Assembly (NCBI RefSeq): GCF_029269825.1
Contig: NZ_JARJHU010000003.1
Location: 410,475-474,474, forward strand
Reading direction: 5' to 3'
Source: Pedobacter sp. JY14-1
GTDB taxonomy: Bacteria > Bacteroidota > Bacteroidia > Sphingobacteriales > Sphingobacteriaceae
Length of the DNA stretch: 64,000 nt
Every line of letters starts with the position of its first letter. The stretch's first letter is position 1. The notes under the pieces were generated by a model. That model made no database searches. It saw only the letters and a list, made by a program, of their open reading frames with translations, and was not told where the DNA came from. Made by a program: the position numbers and the translations under genes. Of the stretch, positions 36,501 to 42,303 are shown one piece after another.

Positions 36501-36934
36501 TCGCCCATATCTACCCAGTAGCCCATTTTTTCGGTCAGGTCGTTCCAGACATCGGTATAACGCATTACCGTTTTTTTGCAGGCTTCATTGTAATCTTCCA
36601 CAGAAATGGTCTTTCCGATGTCTTCCTTGGTGATGCCCAGTTCCTTTTCAGTACCCAGCTCTACAGGCAGGCCATGCGTATCCCATCCGGCCTTCCTTTT
36701 TACCTGGAAGCCCTTCTGTGTCTTGTAACGGCAAAAAATATCCTTAATAGCACGGGCCATGACGTGATGGATGCCCGGCATGCCATTGGCAGACGGCGGG
36801 CCCTCGTAAAACGTAAACGGATTGGTTGCCGGGCGCGACGAAACGCTTTTCTCAAAGATGTTTTCCTTCTTCCAGAATTCCAGTACCTCTTCCGCTATTT
36901 TAGCCAGTTCTAATTGTTTAAATTCCCTATACAT
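33548..36934 (-). CDS. ileS: IleRS, isoleucine-tRNA ligase, type 2 with GIHH signature
   Basis: 1128 residues from ATG at 36934 (frame open to 36967). Class I synthetase: Rossmann core with the first signature altered to GIHH (residues 54-57) where most class I enzymes have HxGH, an editing CP1 domain (about 180-400; TTPWTLPSNTAL), the KMSKR loop, the tRNA anticodon-binding domain and a long C-terminal extension. GIHH and the length mark the eukaryote-like IleRS2 group, which is less sensitive to mupirocin. The trio ileS - traR/dksA-like - lspA is on one strand with 5-base or smaller gaps. Confidence 0.95.
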   Translation of the reverse strand: MYREFKQLELAKIAEEVLEFWKKENIFEKSVSSRPATNPFTFYEGPPSANGMPGIHHVMARAIKDIFCRYKTQKGFQVKRKAGWDTHGLPVELGTEKELGITKEDIGKTISVEDYNEACKKTVMRYTDVWNDLTEKMGYWVDMGDPYITYKSKYMESVWWLLKQIYDKGLLYKGYTIQPYSPKAGTGLSSHEVNQPGAYRDVTDTTIVAQFLTLPETLPAFLQGFGPVHFLAWTTTPWTLPSNTALTVGPAIEYVLVKTFNQYTFLPVNVILAKALVGKQFSKVYFESTAAEDFENFKAGDKKIPYQVLASFKGSELVGIRYEQLLQYTLPYQYPENAFRVISGDFVTTEDGTGIVHTAPTFGADDARVAREAKPEVPPMLVLDENGTPVPLVDLQGRFTHHMGELAGKYVKNEYYDAGSAPEKSVDVEIAIRLKEENKAFKVEKYVHSYPHSWRTDEPLLYYPLDSWFIKVTDVKDRMFELNETINWKPKATGEGRFGNWLKNANDWNLSRSRYWGIPLPVWRTEDKKEELVVGSVEELYNEIEKSVAAGIQQGNPFSGFEIGNMSEENYDKVDLHKNVVDRIVLVSPSGKPMKRETDLIDVWFDSGAMPYAQWHYPFENKDKIEGNTDFPADFIAEGVDQTRGWFYTLHAIGTLVFDRIAYKNVVSNGLVLDKNGQKMSKRLGNAVDPFKTLTEFGPDATRWYMISNANPWDNLKFDAEGIAEVRRKFFGTLYNTYAFFALYANIDKFEIDQNNLTPVAERTELDRWILSLLQNLVAEVDESYAAYEPTRATRAIQNFVDEHLSNWYIRLSRRRFWKGELTADKKAAYETLYACLNTLSQLMAPVAPFFADWLFRNLTAGDASNTAESVHLTVLAPADPALIDRELNERMQLAQDISSMVLSLRKKTGINVRQPLAKILIPVLDNEFAGKVEKVRELILSETNIKGIEYITDTAGFITKKIKPNFKALGPKVGRDMKAVAEAVTGMTQEELTAFELKGSYEVLGYSIDLTDVDIIAEDIPGWQVTNSGSLTVALDVTITEELKQEGLSRELVNRIQNLRKELGFEVTDRISVTLQKDNLIATALLANKHYICAEILADDVVLSETLDRGNKIVIDDVELQILIAQL

Positions 36935-36964
36935 CAATAAAGTATCTCCAAAAATTAAAGGTTG

Positions 36965-36972
36965 CAAAGTTA
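36965..36972 (-). promoter_or_regulatory. Bacteroidota -7 promoter box for ileS
   Basis: On the minus strand this reads TAACTTTG, a full TAnnTTTG match, 30 bases before the ileS ATG. No convincing -33 TTTG is seen. It lies 24 bases from an opposite-facing box for the SDR gene. Confidence 0.45.
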
Positions 36973-36996
36973 CGGTTTTGGAATTAAAAAATACCC

Positions 36997-37004
36997 TACT
37001 TTTG
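36997..37004 (+). promoter_or_regulatory. Bacteroidota -7 promoter box for the SDR gene
   Basis: TACTTTTG, a full TAnnTTTG match, 17 bases before the ATG at 37022. TTTG at 36977-36980 lies 16 bases upstream, slightly short for a -33 element. Confidence 0.5.
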
Positions 37005-37021
37005 TTAGTTCAGCAACGGAT

Positions 37022-37801
37022 ATGAAGGAAACATACGCATTAGTTACAGGGGCCAGCAAGGGCATCGGAAGGGAAGTGGCCATTCAGCTGGCGGCAAAAG
37101 GCTATCACCTGTTGCTTGCTGCAAGGTCGGCACCTGAACTGAAGGCACTTTGTGAAGAACTGAGCGATGCCTACCAGGTGGAAGCCAGGTATTTTGCCTG
37201 CGATCTTTCCCTTCCCGGTGCCGCCGCTGAACTTGCCGCCCGCTGTAAGGCAAAGACCAGTACGCTCAGCGTCCTGGTCAATAACGCAGGTTTCGGTGTA
37301 TGGGGCGGGTTCAGTGAGCTGAAACTTAGCGACCAGATGGCCATGCTCCAGCTCAACATCAACGCAGTAGTGGAACTCAGTCATTTATTGTTGCCCCTGC
37401 TGAAGGAGCAGCGCCAGTCGTATATTCTCAATGTGTGCAGCACTGCCGCCTACCAGGCTATGCCCGCTATGACCGTCTATGCCGCTACAAAAGCTTTTGT
37501 ACTTTCCTTCAGCAGAGGACTGCGTTATGAGCTTCGCAACAGCAACGTTTCGGTAACCTGTCTTTCCCCCGGGCCCACCGAAACCGGTTTTGCCAGCAGG
37601 GCAGGACTCGATATGCTGGAAGACCTTGCCAAAAAATTCAATATGCAGCCCGGTGAGGTGGCCAGGGCAGGATTAAAGGCCATGTTCAACAAAAAGGCAG
37701 AGGCCATTCCCGGCTTCCTGAATAAAGTATCCGCCTTTGGTGCCACCCATCTGCCTAAGACATGGATCGAGAAGATTACGGCAAACATCTATAAACGCTG
37801 A
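37022..37801 (+). CDS. Short-chain dehydrogenase/reductase (SDR)
   Basis: 259 residues from the ATG at 37022, where TYALVTGASKGIG begins. Classical SDR: NADP-type glycine motif GASKGIG, NNAGFG, and the catalytic Ser (NVCSTAAYQ) and Tyr-Lys (YAATK). The C-terminal region lacks any added domain. Substrate cannot be told from the sequence; the family includes carbonyl and 3-oxoacyl reductases. It stands alone, divergent from ileS. Confidence 0.88.
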   Translation: MKETYALVTGASKGIGREVAIQLAAKGYHLLLAARSAPELKALCEELSDAYQVEARYFACDLSLPGAAAELAARCKAKTSTLSVLVNNAGFGVWGGFSELKLSDQMAMLQLNINAVVELSHLLLPLLKEQRQSYILNVCSTAAYQAMPAMTVYAATKAFVLSFSRGLRYELRNSNVSVTCLSPGPTETGFASRAGLDMLEDLAKKFNMQPGEVARAGLKAMFNKKAEAIPGFLNKVSAFGATHLPKTWIEKITANIYKR

Positions 37802-37887
37802 GAGCAGCCTGATATCATCTGCTTTCGCAATTTCACCAAACGGGAAACCGTCCGCGACATTGAATAGTACGCCCAGCTTAAATCCTG

Positions 37888-38310
37888 TTAATCGAAGGCG
37901 ATCTTTTCAGGGCCTGAAACCTTTTCCACATGACAGGCGCATTTTCCTCCCTTTACCTTCACCATGGCCGATTTTGTCTGACCGGTCGCCTGATAAGTCC
38001 CGCTTACCTTAATGTCATCACCCTCAGCTGAAAGTTGTTTCAGATGGCTGTCATCTGCGATGACATAAGTGCCGGGTACAAAAGATGAGTACATCGCAAC
38101 ATTGCTCTTCAACGTATCTCCGGTACGCTGATTAACCGCACTGTAATCTTTAACACCGACCGCTGCCCCTTCTTTGTCAGTAAAGCTGACTGGCACAAAG
38201 GCAAACACCTCTGTGCAGATCTTGGGTTCTTTGCCACATTCATCTTTCTTTTTGTCGCAGGCAGTCAGCATGCCAAATCCCGCAATTAGTAATATAGAGG
38301 TCCTTTTCAT
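37888..38310 (-). CDS. Predicted lipoprotein, unknown function
   Basis: 140 residues from the ATG at 38310 (frame open to 38379), with a lipobox MLTAC (Cys near residue 18) followed by Lys/Asp. Four more Cys occur (CGKEPKIC and KCACH), so disulfides or metal binding are possible. The rest is beta-rich with no recognised domain. It is isolated between the SDR gene and the ThiF gene. Confidence 0.7.
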   Translation of the reverse strand: MKRTSILLIAGFGMLTACDKKKDECGKEPKICTEVFAFVPVSFTDKEGAAVGVKDYSAVNQRTGDTLKSNVAMYSSFVPGTYVIADDSHLKQLSAEGDDIKVSGTYQATGQTKSAMVKVKGGKCACHVEKVSGPEKIAFD

Positions 38311-38408
38311 TTCAGATTGATTATCCTGGTTTACCTGGTCAAACGGCACCAGCAGATGAAACGCTACAGTCAGTATCAAGCAGATCTATACTGCGCGGAA
38401 ACTGCCGC

Positions 38409-39476
38409 TTACTTCATCCATCTTACGATGCCGCCCCTGAGGTTGTAGATCTGCTTTTTTTCACCATATTTTTCCTGCAGCGCTTCTGCAGCATCCCTGC
38501 TTCTCAGGCCATGCTGGCACATGACAATGATATGGGTTGCGGGGATATCCTCAGACAAGAGATCTTGGAAATCAGACATAGGTACCTGCCGGATGTGCTC
38601 TCCTTTCAGTTCCGGCTGCTCATGCCGTTCCCTGACATCGATGATCAGGGTATCCGCTTGCTGCCGCAGCAATTCCATCTCCGCAGCATCAATATCGGTA
38701 TATTCCCCGCGGTCAGACGAAGATGGAATTTCAGAAGGGGAAGAGGAGGACAGGCTGCCCGGTCTGATATTGAGGATGTGTTGTGACCAGGTGAGCACGT
38801 CCAGCTGTAACAACTTGTTGATCAACGCTTCACCTATGCCCGTAATGAGTTTGATCACCTCCGCGGCGGCCATTGTCCCGATAATGCCGGGCAATACGCC
38901 GATCACCCCGTTTTCTGCGCAGTTGGGAACCTCGCTTGCAGCAGGGGGCAAGGGGAAAATATCGCGGTAATTGGCTGCTCCGTCTCCCAGGTCTATATTG
39001 AAAATAGCCAGCTGTCCTGTAAATCCTGTTATCGCAGCAAAGACCAGCGGTTTGGCAAGCAGTGCACAGCTATCATTAATCAGGTACCTGGTCTGGAAGT
39101 TGTCTGTACCATCAATGACATAATCATAGTCTTCAAGCAGGCTGACAATATTCTCCTTTCCTATACGTAACTCATGAGGCCTGATCCTCACCTCGGGGTT
39201 CATCTTGTCCAGGCGTGACGCCGCCACCTGTACCTTTGATCTTCCGATATCTTCCGTCAGGTAAAGTATCTGGCGGTGCAGGTTAGAAAGGCTGACGGTA
39301 TCGTCGTCGGCAATACCGATATTTCCGATACCGGCCGCAGCCAGGTATTGGAGCGCCGGACAGCCCAGTCCCCCGGCGCCGATCACTAAAACCCTTGCTT
39401 CACCCAGTTTTTCTTGTGCCTGGAGGCCGAAACCGGCCAGCCTTAGCTGTCTGTCATACCGTTCGCTGTACATCAT
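38409..39476 (-). CDS. ThiF/MoeB-type E1-like adenylyltransferase fused to rhodanese, zinc cysteines missing
   Basis: 355 residues. The N-terminal ThiF/MoeB domain (about 1-240) activates the C terminus of a ubiquitin-like sulfur carrier (MoaD or ThiS) as an adenylate: YDRQLRL, nucleotide motif GAGGLG, the Asp/Arg region LSNLHRQILY and the catalytic-type Cys in VPNCAENG. The C-terminal rhodanese domain (about 260-355) has the persulfide Cys in CQHGLRS. The usual zinc ligands are absent: YRC before the active site is YRD, and the later CPxC is missing. No thi or moa gene is adjacent. Sulfur-carrier role is inferred from the family. Confidence 0.85.
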   Translation of the reverse strand: MMYSERYDRQLRLAGFGLQAQEKLGEARVLVIGAGGLGCPALQYLAAAGIGNIGIADDDTVSLSNLHRQILYLTEDIGRSKVQVAASRLDKMNPEVRIRPHELRIGKENIVSLLEDYDYVIDGTDNFQTRYLINDSCALLAKPLVFAAITGFTGQLAIFNIDLGDGAANYRDIFPLPPAASEVPNCAENGVIGVLPGIIGTMAAAEVIKLITGIGEALINKLLQLDVLTWSQHILNIRPGSLSSSSPSEIPSSSDRGEYTDIDAAEMELLRQQADTLIIDVRERHEQPELKGEHIRQVPMSDFQDLLSEDIPATHIIVMCQHGLRSRDAAEALQEKYGEKKQIYNLRGGIVRWMK

Positions 39477-39506
39477 TTCTATGCCCTATGAAAATCCGGA
39501 TAGCCC

Positions 39507-40070
39507 CTATACCCTTAGCGAAACGCGAAAACCCCTGGCCGCATAATAAGATTCGGCCCCGTTATGGTAGACAAAGATGGTATCGTACCGGCGGTCGGCA
39601 AAAAGGGCACCGCCAAGTTTCCTGATACGGTCTGGTGTGGCGATCCAGCTGGATGTTTTGGTGTCGAATTTTCCGAGTTCCTGCAATCTTCTGTATTCTT
39701 CTTCAGTCAGGATCTCTATGCCCATTTCTTCGGCTGCGTTCAGGGCGCTGTCTTTTGGCTTGTGTTCTTTTCTTGATTCCAGCGCCTGGGGGTCAAAACA
39801 AAGGCTCCTCCGGCCTCTGGGGCTTTCGGCCGAACAATCAAAAAAGATATATTCCCCTGTTTTCCCGTCAAAGCCGACGACATCTGGTTCTCCGCCGGTC
39901 GCTTCCATCTCGTCAAGTGACGAGAGTTTTTCCGGGCGCTTTTCCAGTCTTTCGGCTACCTGATTCCATTCGATGCCGCTATGGCGGTCCATATTCTTTT
40001 CAAAGCGGTCCTTCAATATCCTGAGCAGCTCAGTTGCCGTTTCAGGGGTAAGTATTTTTCCGGGAGTCAT
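39507..40070 (-). CDS. DUF4256-domain protein
   Basis: 187 residues, cytosolic in appearance. It matches the DUF4256 pattern: ATELLRILKDRFEKNMDRH near the start, EATGGEPDVVG, FDCSAESP and RRSLCFD, and a C-terminal DRRYDTIFVYHNGAESYYAARGF-like stretch (abbreviated FVYHNGAESYY). Function is unknown. It lies 30 bases upstream of the ThiF gene on the same strand; a one-mismatch promoter box lies before its start. Confidence 0.8.
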   Translation of the reverse strand: MTPGKILTPETATELLRILKDRFEKNMDRHSGIEWNQVAERLEKRPEKLSSLDEMEATGGEPDVVGFDGKTGEYIFFDCSAESPRGRRSLCFDPQALESRKEHKPKDSALNAAEEMGIEILTEEEYRRLQELGKFDTKTSSWIATPDRIRKLGGALFADRRYDTIFVYHNGAESYYAARGFRVSLRV

Positions 40071-40128
40071 CAGAGTTGTCAGATTATATCGAAAGCTAAT
40101 TTAAGACTTCTGAAAGAAATTCTTGCAG

Positions 40129-40557
40129 TTATACCGACGGAATGGTTTCTGTTAAGACCTCATTGCCGTCGTCATCATAATAAATACAAGTCATTGCCTG
40201 GAGGTCTGCGGTCCATTTGGTAATGCCTGTTTCTGCGCAATGCCTGCAAAAAGTAAGATAATCAGAGCCGCCTTGCTGATGTAAAAGCAGGTGTGCGCGA
40301 AATAGTTCAGGGTCAGGATCAGCATTGATGGGAAGTTCAGAATATCTGGCTTCTGACAAGACCTGATAGCCCCCTGCCCCGAAATAGGCTGCATGGCCGT
40401 CGGATACATAGATGTTGTAAGTTCTAATCCCCAACTGTATAAGTTCCCGGATATATGACGGGAAATCAGCCCCGCTTTTTACCTTTTGATGTGCGGCTTT
40501 GATCTGGGCAAGGGTAAATTTGCATTTAAAGTATTCCTGTTGTAATTGACTGAACAT
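40129..40557 (-). CDS. DUF1398-family protein
   Basis: 142 residues, soluble. It fits DUF1398 (phage-envelope-like annotation in databases): YIRELIQLGIRTYNIYVSDG, then FRAHLLLHQQGGSDYLTFCRHCAETGI-like content (short form LTFCRHCAETG) and a terminal CIYYDDDGNEV. The function is unknown. Start ATG at 40557 follows the AraC gene's end by 69 bases on the same strand. Confidence 0.8.
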   Translation of the reverse strand: MFSQLQQEYFKCKFTLAQIKAAHQKVKSGADFPSYIRELIQLGIRTYNIYVSDGHAAYFGAGGYQVLSEARYSELPINADPDPELFRAHLLLHQQGGSDYLTFCRHCAETGITKWTADLQAMTCIYYDDDGNEVLTETIPSV

Positions 40558-40626
40558 GATATTGATGTTTTGGTATCTTCCATCGAAGGTCAGGATTGCA
40601 TCAGCGTGGTAATTGTAAAAAATCGT

Positions 40627-41397
40627 TTATTGGTCTTTTCTTTTAAAGAAGACTTCCGGGGAAGTTCCGGTAAAGGCCTTGAATTCTTTAATGAAATGCG
40701 CCTGGTCATAAAACCCGGCCTGATAGCCCAGATCTGTTAGCGGCTGCTGAGCGTCGTAGCTTTGGATGGCATGCCGAAGCCGTACAATGGAGGCAAATTT
40801 TTTGGGGGTAGCACCGACAATAGACCTGAAGCGTTTTTCGAGCGGGCTTTGGCTGATGTGCAACTCATTCATCAGTTCTTTGATGCGGATATTACCCTTG
40901 CGCCTGCAGATAAGCGCGATGGCCTGAAGCACCAGATGGTCTGGGATGAAGCGCCTTAACTGTGTTTTAAGAAAAGCTTCCACGTAAGAGACACGCTCAA
41001 TATCGGTTTTTGCCGCCCACAACTGTTCTTCCAGAATGAGTAGGGTAGAACGCAGCATCATGTTATCGATAGAAAGGCTTTCCCTGAAGAATTCATGAAC
41101 GGGCTGGTCGAAGAAGGCAGTTGCATAACCTTCTCTGAAATAAACCAGGACAGTTCCGGTAGTGGGTAAACTTTTAAACATACGATAGCTATCGTTCATG
41201 CCGGTAATCCCAGAAGTAGTCAGCTGTATTTCTGCTGCGTCCCGGACATAGGACAGGCCACCCTTATACTGGAATCCCATGACCAGCCCGGTCTCAGGAA
41301 TTACTTTGTATATATTTCCAGCTTCCGATTCAGAAATGACCAGGGCCTTAATATATGGCCTGAGCACCTCACAGGGGATGTAGGAATCGAATTTCAT
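40627..41397 (-). CDS. AraC-family transcriptional regulator
   Basis: 256 residues. The C-terminal DNA-binding domain (about 160-256) has two helix-turn-helix units: NIRIKELMNELHISQSPLEKRF and the AraC signature region ending LGYQAGFYDQAHFIKEFKAFTG. The N-terminal half resembles the DUF6597-like sensor domain of Bacteroidota AraC proteins (PCEVLRPYIKALVISESEAG). Targets are unknown. Two repeated 18-base elements lie right before its start and may be its operator; the DUF1398 gene downstream may be a target. Confidence 0.88.
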   Translation of the reverse strand: MKFDSYIPCEVLRPYIKALVISESEAGNIYKVIPETGLVMGFQYKGGLSYVRDAAEIQLTTSGITGMNDSYRMFKSLPTTGTVLVYFREGYATAFFDQPVHEFFRESLSIDNMMLRSTLLILEEQLWAAKTDIERVSYVEAFLKTQLRRFIPDHLVLQAIALICRRKGNIRIKELMNELHISQSPLEKRFRSIVGATPKKFASIVRLRHAIQSYDAQQPLTDLGYQAGFYDQAHFIKEFKAFTGTSPEVFFKRKDQ

Positions 41398-41469
41398 TGC
41401 AAATGCAATTTACAAAGAAATATCAGGTATCCCGGAAGTGTCGGAATATCCTGCAAATGTCATTTATAA
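41398..41469. repeat. Paired 18-base direct repeats upstream of the AraC gene
   Basis: TGCAAATGCAATTTACAA (41398-41415) and TGCAAATGTCATTTATAA (41452-41469) match at 15 of 18 positions, 54 bases apart, about five helical turns. The first overlaps a palindrome TTGCA-AA-TGCAA (41397-41408) touching the start codon. The arrangement is what an AraC-type operator would look like, but no binding evidence exists. Confidence 0.5.
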
Positions 41470-41511
41470 GTTTCATTTCCGGTTTGGGTAAATAAGTTGG
41501 TATGAATATTG

Positions 41512-41519
41512 TACATTTG
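41512..41519 (+). promoter_or_regulatory. Bacteroidota -7 box upstream of an orphan terminator
   Basis: TACATTTG, a full TAnnTTTG match. TTTG at 41483-41486 lies 25 bases upstream. The transcript from here would reach the hairpin at 41543-41582 after about 20 bases, with no gene between. Confidence 0.45.
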
Positions 41520-41523
41520 TGCC

Positions 41524-41582
41524 CGAGAGCGTTAATTTAGATAAGCGGGGATAGACTGGATTGGTCGTCCCCGCTTTTTTTT
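41524..41582 (+). ncRNA. Candidate small RNA of about 60 nt ending in an intrinsic terminator
   Basis: From the expected start after the TACATTTG box to the T-run there are about 58 bases. They end in a strong hairpin, AAGCGGGGA (41543-41551) and TCCCCGCTT (41568-41576), 16-base loop, followed by eight T. No open frame of any length fits between. It may be a small RNA or a terminated leader upstream of the gene at 41629. It matches no RNA family I know. Confidence 0.4.
41543..41582 (+). terminator. Intrinsic terminator without an upstream gene
   Basis: Nine-base GC-rich stem with a T8 tail (see the candidate small RNA at 41524). The nearest plus-strand gene upstream is over 3.5 kb away, so it does not end a known gene. 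Confidence 0.8.
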
Positions 41583-41590
41583 GTCAGGGC

Positions 41591-41624
41591 TTTGCCTGTT
41601 CAATCCTCTTTTACGTTATTTTTG
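41591..41624 (+). promoter_or_regulatory. Promoter of the small gene at 41629
   Basis: TTTG at 41591-41594, 22 bases, then TATTTTTG at 41617-41624: both Bacteroidota promoter elements at near-standard spacing. The -7 box ends 4 bases before the ATG at 41629, so the message would have almost no leader. Confidence 0.6.
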
Positions 41625-41628
41625 CGGA

Positions 41629-41844
41629 ATGACCGCAGATGATTATGAAGCCGCCTTTCATGGCATTTCCTTACCCAGGCAAGTTCAGCTGTTCCCGGGG
41701 AGTTTTGTTCCAGACGTAGATTTCTTTGTAAAGGCCCAGATCAACCTGCTCAGGCATGTAAGAACCGAACGGCAGCAGGATGTCATCAGGTACAGACTGA
41801 ACAGACTGTTACAGATCATTAATGAAGCCAGTGCAGATACCTGA
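41629..41844 (+). CDS. Small conserved-looking protein, unknown (possibly DUF6965-like)
   Basis: 71 residues from ATG at 41629 (MTADDYEAAFHG). Soluble and helical, with a central PRQVQLFPGSFVPDVDFFV segment and a basic C-terminal helix (IRYRLNRLLQII). The layout of an acidic start, a Leu-Pro stretch and a terminal helix recalls small Bacteroidota proteins of the DUF6965 type, but this is memory, not a search. It has its own promoter match. The 219 bases after it hold only a hairpin region. Confidence 0.6.
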   Translation: MTADDYEAAFHGISLPRQVQLFPGSFVPDVDFFVKAQINLLRHVRTERQQDVIRYRLNRLLQIINEASADT

Positions 41845-41940
41845 GAAGTAATGTTGAATTGTGCATAAATATTATTCCTTTTAAAACTCCCGAATGACTA
41901 AATTGTTATCAGGAAATACAACTTGTAACCTGGTACAAAA

Positions 41941-42017
41941 GTCCTGTGAGCGGGCGATCCGCGGAGGGCAGGCAAAGCATAGAAAGACCCGCACCCGATC
42001 CGGTATGCGGGTTTTTT
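41941..42017 (+). ncRNA. Structured 3' region ending in a terminator; possible small RNA
   Basis: About 100 bases after the gene ending at 41844. Two hairpins are visible: an outer CCTG/CAGG pair enclosing GCGG/CCGC (41943-41972), then a terminator ACCCGCA / TGCGGGT (41987-41993 and 42006-42012, with an inner CCG/CGG) and a T6 tail. It may be a long structured 3' end of the small gene or an RNA processed from it. I see no clear promoter of its own. Confidence 0.35.
41987..42017 (+). terminator. Terminator downstream of the small gene at 41629
   Basis: Stem ACCCGCA/TGCGGGT extended by an inner CCG/CGG pairing, followed by TTTTTT. It most likely ends transcription begun at the 41617 promoter. 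Confidence 0.8.
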
Positions 42018-42063
42018 ATGGTTTGATTTTTGCAAAAAGGTCACTGGACTAAATGATTACGCC

Positions 42064-42303
42064 ATGATCAGGATATTAAAACTACAGAAGGCCATAATCG
42101 CGTTTATATTAGGGGTTGCAGCACTGGTCGCCTATAAGGTGATCAACGAAGACAGTCCGAATTCAGGTACATTTTTGCTGACTTTATCGGGCCTGTTGCT
42201 GATAGCAGGCGCTTTTCTGTTCTTGTATCCTATATTGTCCGCAAAGAAAATAAAGGATGAAGACTGTGTAGAGCTGGATCCGGAGAAGCAGACAGAACTT
42301 TAA
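42064..42303 (+). CDS. Small two-helix membrane protein, unknown function
   Basis: 79 residues with two membrane helices (about 9-26 and 35-57) and an acidic C-terminal tail (KIKDEDCVELDPEK). ATG at 42064; the box GATTTTTG (one mismatch to TAnnTTTG) lies about 30 bases upstream. Its stop overlaps the convergent phospholipase C stop by four bases. I do not recognise the family. Confidence 0.6.
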   Translation: MIRILKLQKAIIAFILGVAALVAYKVINEDSPNSGTFLLTLSGLLLIAGAFLFLYPILSAKKIKDEDCVELDPEKQTEL

